Origin: Opisthocomus hoazin
Lineage: Eukaryota; Chordata; Aves; Opisthocomiformes; Opisthocomidae
Assembly (NCBI RefSeq): GCF_030867145.1
Contig: NC_134417.1
Span: 9,401,577-9,465,576, forward strand
DNA: 64,000 nt
Direction of reading: 5' to 3'
Position 1 is the stretch's first letter. Each line of letters begins with the position of its first letter. Made by a program: the position numbers and the translations under genes. The notes beneath the pieces are model-generated. The model saw only the letters and a list, made by a program, of their open reading frames with translations. It was not told the origin of the DNA and did not search any database. Of the stretch, positions 14,101 through 25,300 are shown piece after piece.

Positions 14101-14730
14101 TAGCTGTTATTTTGTTGATGACATCCATTCGGATTTGACAGCACCCATCCTGCCATTTTATTCCTAAAAACTGGATCTCTTGTGCAGGTCCCTTGACTTC
14201 ACTTAATGGCGAAACCGGCTTTCAGGAGGATCTGAACTATTTTCTCCCCTTTCTCAAAAACTTCCTCTGCTGTGTCACCCCACACAATGATGTCATAGAT
14301 GTACTGTAGATGTTCTGGAGCTTCACCCTTTTCCAGTGCGGTCTGGATCAGCCCATGGCAAATGGTGGGACTGTGTTTCCACCCCTGGGGCAATTGATTC
14401 CAGGTGTACCGGACGCCCCTCCAGGTGAAAGCAAGCTGTGGCCTGCACTCTGCTGCCAAAGGGATGGAGAAGAATGCATTGGCAATGTTAGTTGTAGCAT
14501 ACCACTTGGCTGCCTTGGACTCCAGTTCATACTGGAGCTCTAACATGCCTGGTACAGCAGCACTCACTGGTCACTTCGTTCAGGCCGCAATAGTCTACTG
14601 TTAACCTCCACCCTCTATCAGACTTTTGCACTGGCCATATAGGGCTATTAAAAGGTGACTGAGTCTTGCTGATTACTCCTTGGGTCTCCAGTTGATGAAT
14701 CAACTCATGAATGGGGGCCAAGGAGACTCA
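14100..14730 (-). pseudogene. Retroviral reverse transcriptase, broken
   Basis: Two overlapping minus-strand frames cover the fingers and palm: 14721-14527, containing WPVQKSDRGWRLTVDY, and 14567-14199, containing WNQLPQGWKHSPTICHG. The frame changes between them. The catalytic motif reads YIYD where active enzymes have YxDD, so a metal-binding aspartate is lost. The family is certain from these motifs, but this copy cannot encode an active enzyme. Confidence 0.9.
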
Positions 14731-14839
14731 GTTTGTGCGATATTGCCACCGGTGCATCATCCTGGTAGCATTTGGAACCTGCTGTTCTTCAATTCGCAGC
14801 AATCCCACAACAAAGGGATCTTCTGAGAGGCCAGGAAGG

Positions 14840-15170
14840 GTAGAGAGCTGTTTGATCTTGCCTGTGTTCTCAGTGGCCACACCAAACACCCATCAGTACC
14901 CCTTTGGATCCTTGAAGTATCTTCTCCTGAGGCAATCTATGCCAAGAATAGAAGGGGCCTCTGGGCCGGTCATGATGGGGTGCTTTTCCCACTTGTCCTC
15001 TGTCAAGCTCACCTCAGCCTCCAGTACAGGCAATTCTTGTCATCCCCCGTCACTCCAGAGATCCAGATAGGTTCTGTGCCCCTATACCCTGATGGTATCA
15101 GCGTACACTGTGCACCAGTGTCTACCAAAGCCTTATAATTCTGTGGGTCTGATGTGCCAGGCCATCGAAT
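14840..15170 (-). pseudogene. Retroviral aspartic protease remnant
   Basis: On the minus strand the sequence reads LVDTGAQCTLIPSG, the active-site loop of a retropepsin, with the catalytic Asp-Thr-Gly at about 15121-15113. The frame breaks about 30 codons later and protease-like sequence continues in another frame up to the RT start. Confidence 0.8.
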
Positions 15171-15449
15171 CCACAGAGTTCAGTACACACGGTCATCCCT
15201 TTCCTCCTCCTGGCTGAAGGCAGGGACCCTCTATTCTTGTTCCTGGTCAGAATATTCACTGTCTGACCCTTGCGGTGGCAGACCAGAAGTCCCCTCACCA
15301 GGATCAAGGGAGGTGATTTCAGTTCTTCTGCATCTGGGAGATCACTGACCGCCTTCTTGTGTCTCAGCAGCAACTACACTGACAGCCTTCTTGGGTGGCC
15401 CTTTCTTAACAGCTGTCTTCCCTCTCAGTTCGTGTACATAGGCTTCCAG

Positions 15450-16564
15450 TTTAAAGGTGGGTTCACCATCCCACCTCCTCATATCCTCCCCTGGTGACGC
15501 AGAACAAACCAGAGTGCACCACGCGGCATGTGTCTGGGGCTCCCTTTTCCTCTGACCGGGCCAGAAGAGGAACAATTTCTTGGGGCATCCCTGACACCCG
15601 AGACTCTGTCCTGTAGGGATAAGGAGATGCAGAGATTTTCTTCAAAGTTTTGTAGCCAAGAAGACACTCTCCACAGTTGGTGTATCCATATCCGGGCAAT
15701 ACATTGCTGCTAAGCTGTAAGAATATGATGCTGGGGCACCTTGAATCACCTTCTGCCACATGGCCTGTGTACAGAGGACATCCCGTGGTTCTTTGGAGTC
15801 CTCATCATCATCAAGATCACTGTAGATGACTTCTAGCACTGCTAATTCTCTCAGGTATTGGATGCCTTCATCTGCAGTAGTCCATTTTTCTGGGGATGGA
15901 TTTCCTTGAATGGGTATCTTGCCCTCACACTTCAGAGGAGCTGTCTCCAGAGACTGCAAATCGCTGCCTCTTTTCCAAGTCCTCTCTCAATTTCCCAGTT
16001 TCTAGCAAGGAATCCCAGCTGTTGGGCTTCTTTCCCTTCCAGCTGCTGACTATCAGCCCCCTTATCCCAGCATGGGAGCAGCCAGGCAGCAATACGCTCA
16101 CCTGGCTGGCGGCTATAGTCTTTTTGCATGTCTTGAAGTTCTGCTGAGGTCAAGGACAGAGTAATTTCCTCTTCCTGTCTGAGCTCTCTGACTCCTTCCT
16201 CCAGTTCTCTTGTTGAAGGACCAGCTTGTTGATCAAATCTTTCCTTTTCTTCCTCCTCTCTTACTAATCGAGGATATGGACCCATTGCTCTCCTTGTCCC
16301 CTGTTTTTTGTTTTTCACTAGTGGGGCAATTACTGTAGTTGTTGTTGTTTGGGTCCCTACCTCAACGCTACTGTCCTCAGATGCAGGCTGGGTCCCTGCC
16401 TCAGCCACAGTCTTCTGAGAGTACTGAGCTGTGGCTTGATAGGCACAGGCCAGACCCCAGTACAGTGCTAGAAGCTGCTGGTTTTCATTGAGGTAAATAA
16501 GGTACCCTTCTATCAGGTGGTGTGTAAGTTTGCCCAGGTTGTTTGCCTGTTCAGGGGTAAAATC
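15450..16564 (-). pseudogene. gag-like region, decayed
   Basis: Minus-strand frames 16408-15932 and 15959-15642 are gag-like by position and composition: a charged, Glu/Gln-rich stretch, then a helical capsid-like stretch around MWQKVIQGAP. They overlap in different frames, so at least one frameshift separates them. The first is continuous in frame with the membrane-type leader frame except for a TGA near 16565. I saw no zinc-knuckle (CCHC) motif. Assignment rests mainly on position between primer binding site and protease. Confidence 0.6.
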
Positions 16565-17035
16565 TCAGGCTATGGGAGGTGATAACCATCCTAGGAACCT
16601 GCCCAGATCCTTCCACACACCCTGCCACTCAGGGACCGGCTGTTTTAGGGCACGTTTCAGTATTGCCTCACCCAGAATCTGTTTTCTCTTATACCAGGAT
16701 GAGACCACATTCCACAAAACCCATAATATGCCAACAGTATTAACTAGAAGCATTAGACAGCTCACGTGAGGGTGAACACAGACTTCGGGAGCCTGCCTAA
16801 TAAAACTATCCACAGAAATCCCAGGTAGAAAGAGGGAGATGCATTCCCTCATCGTCTCTACAAGGTAGCTTCCACAATACAGCAAGGCTGTCAACACTAG
16901 GACAAAGCACACAGCCATTGTTTGTACCAACATGCTCCAAAGCTCAGCAAAATAAAGAGGTAAGCAGCGCAAACAACCAATTCCACAACCCACACAGGAG
17001 CTTGCCACTTTATAACAACTATAGCTATAGCACAT
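16565..17035 (-). pseudogene. Membrane-type N-terminal frame at the start of gag
   Basis: A 156-codon minus-strand frame starts with ATG only 27 bases after the primer binding site, where retroviruses normally have an untranslated leader. Its N-terminus is cysteine-rich (C14, C17, C21, C24). Two strongly hydrophobic stretches follow, at about residues 36-59 (around MAVCFVLVLTALLYCGSYLV) and 91-113 (around MLLVNTVGILWVLWNVV), then a basic segment WYKRK. A TGA ends it, but the same frame continues open into the gag-like region, so it may be the N-terminus of Gag itself rather than a separate protein. I do not recognise a family. Confidence 0.55.
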
Positions 17036-17062
17036 TTAGTACAAAACTGCTGTTGTATGCAT

Positions 17063-17080
17063 GCCCCATGTTGGGCGCCA
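17063..17080 (-). other. Primer binding site, tRNA-Lys type
   Basis: The minus strand reads TGGCGCCCAACATGGGGC, 17 of 18 bases identical to the usual tRNA-Lys(1,2) primer binding site. It lies 5 bases inside the 5' LTR (spacer 17081-17085). This fixes the element's orientation and its inner LTR edge. Confidence 0.9.
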
Positions 17081-17085
17081 AGAAC

Positions 17086-17541
17086 TGTTGTGGTTTTGCC
17101 TCAATTCGCAACAAAAGAACCCTGCAGTTACTCTCTTACTCCTTCCCCCTCCCCGGGGGGACAGGGAGCAGAATCAGAAGGAAAAAAGGCAAAAACTCAT
17201 GGATTGGGATGAGAACAGTCCCCAGGGGGACAGGGAGCAGAATCAGAAGGAAAAAAGGCAAAAACTCATGGATTGGGATGAGAACAGTTTAACAGACTGG
17301 CAAAGGGAGAAGAAAACAACAACCAATAATACTGATAAGAAGCATAGACAACATGCAGTGTTCTCACCACTCCAATGCTCAGCTTGCTCCTGAGTAGCAA
17401 AAGCCCCTCCTTCAGCTAGCTCCCCACTTAAATACTGAGCATGGCATCACACGGTCTAGAATATCCCACTTGATTGGCTGTTTGGGTCAGCCCAACCAGC
17501 TTCTTGTGAAAATTAACTCTATTCCAGCTGAACCCAGGACA
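17086..17541 (-). repeat. 5' LTR of the endogenous retrovirus
   Basis: This 456-bp LTR aligns end to end with the one at 12499-12885. The extra 69 bases come from a tandem duplication at 17151-17288. Apart from that, about 13 single-base differences separate the two copies by eye. Confidence 0.9.
17151..17288. repeat. 69-bp tandem duplication within the 5' LTR
   Basis: Two head-to-tail units, 17151-17219 and 17220-17288, are almost identical; the first begins CCCCGGGGGG and the second CCCCAGGGGG. The partner LTR has one unit only, so the duplication probably arose in this copy after insertion, or at reverse transcription. Confidence 0.9.
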
Positions 17542-18259
17542 TCAGCTAGCCCTCGACACGCCGCTGCGGGAACACAGTGGGTGTACGGGTTTTCGCTACT
17601 TCTCTTCTCCTGAGCCCAGCTCCGACCAGCATTTGGCCAAGAAGACAGCTTTTATTGATCAGAGAGCTCTCATCAGAGTCACTAGTGTCTGTGGGATGGA
17701 AAGTTGAGGGCAGTACCGAGGAGACGATGGGGCTGGTGGGAGGGCTGTGGTCGTTAAAAAAGCAGCACCCATACCCGGTATAGAGCTGCCCCCAGGTTTT
17801 GATGTACCTGCTGAACACGTACTGCGCCTGTGAAGAGGGCTGAGCGATCGGAGACAGAGCAATGCACACCACCTTGGATCACCACAGCACTAGCGAAACC
17901 TTCCCTGCCAGGCTGGCACGGAGCGCCAGCTCAGTACGTCGTCCCCATAGCATCCAGCAAGCCCGCACCAAGCGGCAACAACAGCATGGGCGAGACGGGG
18001 CTTCCACCACCCACGGGGCTCTGGGTGCCTGTTCGGCTGACAGGGGACAGAAACTCGTCTTTAGCGGGGGAAGAGTGTTTTTCCCCAAACAGTTCTCCAT
18101 CGTGTTCTCTCAGGATTTGCTCTTGAAAATGGCACATGAATAATTCTTCCAAAAACAAACCTAGGAGCCAAGATAATTCTGCCAGGCACTAAAACTGATG
18201 AATTCATTGCACCTAAAACCGATCACCGGATTCCTGCCAGCACCCTGCTGCTGTCCTTT
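17542..18259. other. Spacer between retrovirus and CpG island
   Basis: About 700 bases of unique sequence. Short overlapping frames on both strands show no recognisable protein. It probably belongs to the distal promoter region of GUCY1B2. Confidence 0.4.
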
Positions 18260-19360
18260 CCCCTCAGATGGCCGGCGGCTGCAAACCCCACCTGGGCGAC
18301 GGGCAGCCGTGGGCGAGTGGCTGCCCTCCCGCCAGGCCCACGGCACCAACGCACGGCCCCATGGCACCCACCCGCCGGACCAAAGACGCTGCTTCTCCCC
18401 ACGAGCCTGTCCTTGGGCGAGTGCCGTTACTGAGGCCGCCATCGCCGCTCCTGCTCTGCTAAGGGCAGTGTTTAAAAAGCCTTGGAAACGGACACGCTGC
18501 TCTCTTGTCACCCTCCAGCGAGGCCTCGGGCGGCGGGGACCCGGGCGGCACGGCTGCCCTCGCCTCTGCCCTCACCGCCTGGCCGTGCCGCAGGCTCCCG
18601 CGGCGGGCAGCCGGGACCGGGCAGCCGCCGGGACCCGCGCCCGTGGCAGCGATGCCGTTTCGCAGAGGTGCTCCCGGCCGTCGCTCCCAGCTCCCGCAGC
18701 GCCGGCGGTCACGGGGAGCCGCGCCTTCGCCTGGAGAGCGGGCGGGCAGAAGGACCCCCGCGCCGTGCCGCTCCGGGAGGCACCGGCTGGCAGCGGCGGC
18801 CCAGAGCGGCGGGGCCGGGCCTGGCCGCGCCGCCGCCCCCGGGCGGGCAGCGGCGGGGCGGGCTCGGCGGAGACGGCGGCGGCAGGATGGTGGGTGCGCG
18901 GTGAGCGGAGCGGGCGGGCAGGGGACTCACGCGGAGTCGGGCCGTCCGTTCGGAGCCCGCTCCAACCCCGGGCGGTGCCAGGCTGCCTGCGGGAGGGGAG
19001 CGGGGGCGAGGCGGGACGGGCAGTCGGCTCCGGCCGGGGACTCCCGGCCCGAGGGACCAGCCGGCCGAGAGCCTCTGCCCGCCGGGCCGGGGCCAGGGCG
19101 CTGCCCGGCGCTGCCCCGGGGGTTCGGCCCGCCGCGCCCGTGAGGGTGCTGCTGGCGGCTGCCCCTCGGCCGTTGCCCCCCGCTCCGCACCCCCGCCTGC
19201 GGCTGGCGGGCGCTAAGGCCGGCGGCAGCGGCCGGAGCCCAGCTGCCTCCCGGGGCCGCAGCGCTGCGCGGCCGCCGCTCCCGCCGGGTCCTCAGCTGCG
19301 AGGCGGGGTGGAGCGGGTCCGGCGCGGCTGGCTGCAGGCTGGGGAGGTGCCGAGGTACGG
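18260..19360. promoter_or_regulatory. GUCY1B2: CpG-island promoter of GUCY1B2
   Basis: About 1.1 kb of very GC-rich, CpG-dense sequence, strongest at 18500-19340, surrounds the proposed start codon at 18887. No convincing TATA box is visible, as usual for this promoter class. Long open frames here (one of 411 codons on +) follow from the GC content. A divergent transcript on the minus strand is possible but nothing supports it directly. Confidence 0.75.
18887..18889 (+). CDS. GUCY1B2: GUCY1B2 exon 1 coding part: start codon only
   Basis: The ATG is followed at once by a donor-like GTGGGT. Joined to exon 2, which starts TAT GGA TTT, it gives MYGF, the conserved N-terminus of beta subunits. 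A nearby GTGAGC donor at 18901 would put exon 2 out of frame. Inferred from motif and phase only. Confidence 0.65.
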
Positions 19361-22300
19361 GCTGTGCTGTTCACTGAAAGGCGCATTGGCTGTCAAACGT
19401 TATTTGCTTTCTCTTTTGCGACGCAAATCTTAAATACCAAAAGGCGGCGTTTGGGCTGCGTTTTGAAATGTCAGTATATCATTTCCATGTTCACATATTT
19501 GCTTTTGCAGTATGGATTTATAAATACATGCCTGAAGTCTTTGGTGGTTGAGAAGTATGGTGAAGAAACGTGGGAAAAATTAAGGTAATGTGTTCCCAAT
19601 AAATGTAGTGTATGGGAGGAAAACGCGCAGGAGTTAAGCAGCTGAGGATTACAGATTCTCGCTGGTAAATGGCAGCTGATGTGTATCGCAAGTAATTATT
19701 AGAAGCAACTGGTAGGACAAAAGCAGGAGTTTCTTACTTTGTAACACTTCATACTCTGATACTAATTTGTCCCAATTAATTTGTTATATCAGATAATTAA
19801 GGATGACATTTAGGCTTATAGACAACTGTGCAGTAGGCTCACTGGCTCACTGTGACACTATCAAAAAGTAATTGCACTGAAAAGATGTCGTCCTTGGTAT
19901 GAAATCGGTTTCATTCCAGTACCTTCAGAAAAGCAGTAAATATATAGTCTTTGTTTTTTCTTTACTTGATGAGCTTTGTGGCATTTTTCAAGAGATAAAG
20001 ATATAAAAATGGTACTTATATACATACACATGGGAGCCTTTGGAGCCAAAATATAAAAGTGTAAAAAATCAGCAAGTTTTTGGTCAAGTCTGTGGCGACC
20101 CAAGATCTTGGTATTGTGGCCACACTGAACAGCAGGCCAGTAGACCAGGAGACAAGCTAAGGCTCCACTGACTTTAGCCCCCCCCCAGAATGATGCCCTC
20201 ATCCTCGAAAGAGTTCACCATGATACCATAAAGTGAAATAGTGGAAATGGGGAGGTGGACACCTCCATTCAGCTGTGCTAAAGCAACACTTAAACCATCA
20301 GGCGAAGCAGTGTGTTCCAATATCACGCGTGAAGGAGGCTAAGGAGTGGGCTGACAGCAAACTGTGCTTAATGAATGCCAATTGGGTCACCAGAACACGT
20401 TACATTTACAGCACTGCTGAGACAAGAATATTGTCTTCTCCGTTACAGACTCCAGGCTGGAGTCCAGGATTCTTTCTTGACTTTTGAGGTGTACAAAGAT
20501 GAGATCACGATGCAGCTTGTTGACAAAGCCTGCAAAATATTAGGTATGTGTCACCATGCCTCAAAAATGAACCATCCTGGGTCAAGCCTGAGACTGCAGC
20601 CCAGGTTTTGGGCTCCTGTGCTCTTTGGAATGTCCTCCCTATGTTGCACATTTTCTGCATTCACTCTTAATCCTCCTGACAGCATTGCAAAAACTTCCAA
20701 GCCTTTTGTATTTATTAAGGTGTCTTTGTTTTGCTAGGTGTTCCTGCTGACATGGTTCTGAGAGAGTTTGGAGAGTATTTCTTTGAATTCTGTAAACGCT
20801 CAGGCTATGACCACATGCTGAGGACACTGGGTGGAAATCTCTACGAGTTCATAGAGAACCTAGATGCATTGCACAGCTACCTGTCCCTTTCTTACCAGGC
20901 AAGTTCTAGTAGTAATTACCAAGCAGGTATGCGTGGACTCTGCCAGAGTTCGCAACACAAGGAACAGCATCTCATAGGTGTTAACAAATCATGGAACAAG
21001 ATGCTATAGCAGGCTCTCCTATGTTCTGAAAGGATTACTCCAAAATGTTAGGATAGTATTTTAAAATATTTTTTTTTCTGAGTAGGCCTCCACTTTATAA
21101 GTTATTTAGTACATTGGTTGCAATGCATACTAGATTTTCCTTCACAGGTGAACATACTTCATTTTTTATATTTCAGTTTATTCGTATTACTGCTTATTTT
21201 ATTAAGACATGGGATACTTTTGTACAAGTGGAATTCACCAGTATTCTTAATTTCTTTGTCAGAAAAAGATATTAAAGTTTTGTTTTTCTTTGTTTTTTCT
21301 CAGGAGATGAATGCACCATCCTTTAGAGTAGAAAAGAATGAAGATGGGTCAATGCATTTACACTACTATTCAGATAGAAGAGGTCTGTGCCACATTGTGC
21401 CAGGTAATCAGATAGAATGCAGAGTACAGGTCAGCTGGTAATGCAGTATATATACAGAATAATCATGTATTTGCAGATATACTTTGCTCTGGTTTCAGAA
21501 TCTTTTTTTCAGATGAGGACTGGCCATGGAATTGAAGCCTGGTAGAGTTTAGTCACCAGACATCTCACCCTGGTATATCCCTACTGCCCAGTCACTCCTA
21601 GCTCCCAGTAGCTTCATCAAGATTTACGATATGACAACCCAGGCTACAAGTCTCCATTCCTGCTGTAGATTTCCGATAGAATTCCCTTACTGGAAGAAAA
21701 ATTAAAGTTCATGATGCTTATTGTGTCTAACTGTTGATTAGTTCTCAGTGACTCATGCTCCTTAAATTACAGTGAAGTCAAAATTATAGTTGAAGACGTC
21801 CATCCATCCTGTAATAAATACTCCTGCAGTACCTGCAATCTGTAAAGCTACTGTTGAGCCCTGCGCAGTTGTACTCGTGCAAGGGTTAAACAGCTTTAAG
21901 TCCGCAAGAGATGGTCATGTTCCTTTCCTTCATAGATGCTGCTGAATTTAGAAGTTTATCAAAACTTTCCCTTTGTCAATATGCATTTCATGTTCCTATT
22001 GAAGCACAGAACTATTTGGAATTGCAGACAGAGCTTTCATGTCATTGTCCAGTATTTTGCCTAATAGTTAAGCAGAAATGAGAGGAGTGATTGTGCATCT
22101 TCAGGAAAGATATTTCCTTCCTTTCAAAAGAAAATACTCTGCAACAACTGAAATAGATTGTTATACCAGAATCTCTTTAGACCCCCTGCACTTTTTGGGT
22201 TAATGGGAATTCATATTATTGCTATGTATGACTATTTGGACACATTCTTCAGGTATCCTGCTGGGCTGCTTCTAGGGAAAATAAGCATTTGTCATCAGGC

Positions 22301-25300
22301 AAGACAAAGGAAACGGTAACTTTAAAGATTATCTCCTATGCACATATTCTTACCACAGCAATGGTAGTAGGAATGACATAGGTAACAACGGGTTGCTTTC
22401 TTCTTCCAGAGTCCTTCGGAAAAGTGATTTCTGAAACAGTGAAATTCCACTGTGGGCCCTCTAAAAGGGAAAATAGACGGGGTTTGTTCTTTGCAATACT
22501 TTGTTTTTTTTGTTTCCCCTTCAGGAATCATTGGTGCAGCAGCCCTGGATTTTTTTAACATTGAGATTTCAATGGAAATAGTCAATCAAACCGAGGAAGA
22601 AGAAAGAACTGGGAAAAAAGAACATATTGTTTTTCTTGTCACTCAAAACCCTGTATTCTCGTACAAGGAAAGAAATATATTTTCTTCCTCATCTCAATAT
22701 CTTACTGATTCTGAAAAAAAAATTGAGAACCAACTGAATAAAGAGGTATTTTAATATCCATTATCACTATACTATTAAAATATGATTAAAATAAAAACAC
22801 TTTTGAATTTCTCTTTGGATTTATTTTGACAGGGCCTTGAAAAAGCCAAGAATACAGTTAGAGACAGAGGAAACTCTGTTTGTCCTGTCAAGAAAAGTCA
22901 CTGGAAAACAGTAAGAGGAATAATCACACTAGGAAAAGGTGAGAGCTTCTTCAGAGGCACCTTGTCATCATTTCTGAGTCTCTTCAGCAAGAAAGTCAGC
23001 AAGCCTCCCTATCTCCACCCACCCATCCATTTTGAAGTTAGCATTCATATTTCCTCTGCATCTTTTCAAAATGTTTCTGGTTAAGTTTCTTTCAGTTAGA
23101 CACCGATAATCAAAGAAAAATTGCAGATAATAAGCATGCTTAGTAATGACAGATACTTAAATGGAATATGACCTGTCACTTTCATCTCTTAAACAGGGTT
23201 TTTTTCTGAAAAGTATTTTTCTATAAAATGTCATTGTGTGGTAAATTTGATACTTCCTTCTCATGTCACTCAGTCTAAGATGATGAATTTAAGAGAGTGT
23301 TTTTTATCTTGGTAGCTGCTACTCCTTTACAAAGTTATCAAATGTAGTAAATTCTGAAAGCCAGATTTCACCCTCCACTGCCAAAAATCTACTGCTAATC
23401 TAGTAATCTCTGTTTATACCTTTATATAGTATATGCTTATATATGTTTGGAAAATGGAAGGATTTTTTTCAATTAGGATCTTTTGATTCCCCGAGAGGAA
23501 TGAGAATCCAAGCTGTCTGGATTCTGTGAGGAGTGAAAAATTGAACCTGATATAATCTGGTGCAATGCCACATGCATTACAAGAGCAGATATATTGAGTA
23601 AGGATTAATATATATTAAAAATAAAAATTTAGAATAGCATTATTACGTAAAAAAAATAAAATCCTTTAAGAATACATGCAAGAGTTCTCAAGAGCCAGCC
23701 TTTGAAAAATGAAGAACCCACATTGACTTCCCTTGAAGCAGTAAGAGGTCTAGAAATTGGGCCCTAAATTTGTAATCTTTTTCACTGGTCTCCTGTGTGA
23801 CTTGAGCATTTGTTATCAAGCAGAGTTTACTGGAGTAACTGTCATAGGGGAAAAAGATCACTTGAAATAATCATCCCTTGGATTGTTGTGGGTTACTGGA
23901 GATTCCAACTTTATACTGTGAAGATGAAAGGCTTTGGGTGCTTCAGTCAGATGAGCTCTTTTGACTATTTTACCCATTTTATTCATTTTACCAAAATATC
24001 TGTTCGCTAGCAAGCACAACCTGCTCTGTAGATTTGTGACCATTCTGAAAAAAAACCCGCAGGGTAAGTAAAATGGAAACCGAACAGTAATTTGGTCTTT
24101 GTGCTACAGACTAGAGTTCTTTGTACAGGAAACTGAAACCCAGATCATGCTGCGTTTTTTTCTCCATACGTGTTCCTTAGTAGCTAGTAAATTTTATTAA
24201 ATCCACTTCTGTGTACATTTTTGTGGGATATAGCTGTGTTATATTGCCATGACATCTGCAAATTCACAGAGCAACATCTACATTTGTTCATCTATTATTA
24301 CTGTTTCCACATAATTTCATGCATCTAATGCTCTGTGCTTTTTGTGTGGTGAAGTTTTAAACTCGCAGCCAACTCGGATTAGTTGCTAATCAGTTGTGCA
24401 TTAAACTGCAGAGCATTTAGCACAGATGCATGCACATTTCTGGACCCACTCCCTGTTTACTTTGTCTTCACTCATTATGATATAGGATCGTGTCTCACTG
24501 AGTGTTAATGCTGACTGGTTTTATGAGGAGCAACACAACTAAAAACTGCACATTTATCTTGCCACAGGTAAGCTTCTGAGAGGATTTGATCCTGTTTATC
24601 CCAAGAGCCTCTGGATTGACACAAAAACATTTTGCAATGGACTTCCTTTTCATATGGTTTTTGACAAAGAGGTAGGACAAGCATGTGGTAAGGGCCTTTA
24701 CTTTGCATAAGCTATACAGTACTTGTCTTCTGTTTTGGCTGTCCTACAGCTCACTGCTACATGTGCTCGGTATACAGGGCACGCTCATTTGTAGGACTTG
24801 CAGAAGTGCTCTGTACAGAGACATGCAATAAAAGTCACTCATACAGCTGGATCCGGATCATTTCAGAAAGGAATCTCCTTTGAATTTATGGAGATTACCA
24901 TGTGTGAAACAGCTGCAGATGTGCCAACAAGTTTTACTGCAGCAGTCTATCCGTTACCAAACACTGAACAGAGTTTTCTGAGGTTTCTGGCCACCTTCCT
25001 GCCCTTGGATGTGCCAGAGACACAACCCATCCTTTAAAGTTGCTTTGTACTAATAGCTAGTCACCCTCTCCTCCCAGTTAGCAGTCTATCCAAAGGATTT
25101 TGTAGGGCTTTGCTGGCAATTGAGGCTCTGCTTTCTTCCTGAGTCTACCCCTGCATGGTTCTGCTGGGAAAACCCAGCTACCTACTAAATCAGGCAGCAT
25201 GCCAATTAGTTCCATGTAACAGAAACTGGACCAAAAATTCTCTTTATCTTCCAGAGGAGGACTGAGTCTCCTCTCCTGTGCACACATGCTCTGCAGCAAT

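Larger units (their letters stand above)
12499..17541 (-). mobile_element. Endogenous retrovirus, minus orientation, integrase and env missing
   Basis: Two related LTRs bound an internal part of about 4.2 kb. Reading the minus strand, the order is 5' LTR, primer binding site matching tRNA-Lys, gag-side frames, protease (VDTGA), reverse transcriptase, RNase H (TDGSC), then only about 250 bases before the 3' LTR. There is therefore no space for integrase or env. All genes carry stops and frame changes, so this copy is dead. By eye the LTRs differ at about 13 of 387 aligned bases, which suggests a fairly young insertion. The flanks just outside the LTRs, TAAGC and TCAGC, match at four of five bases and may be a decayed 5-bp target duplication. 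A Lys primer is typical of class II elements and a 5-bp duplication of class III, so I leave the class open. The element ends about 1.35 kb upstream of the GUCY1B2 start, in the opposite direction. Confidence 0.9.

Noticed and set aside
13141-16408. Plus-strand frames across the retrovirus
   Set aside because: The minus strand carries the RT, RNase H and protease motifs, so the plus frames are shadows.
18198-19433. 411-codon plus-strand frame, with others, across the CpG island
   Set aside because: Arg/Pro/Gly/Ala-rich in every frame on both strands, as GC-rich DNA gives. It overlaps the GUCY1B2 promoter and has no recognisable domain.
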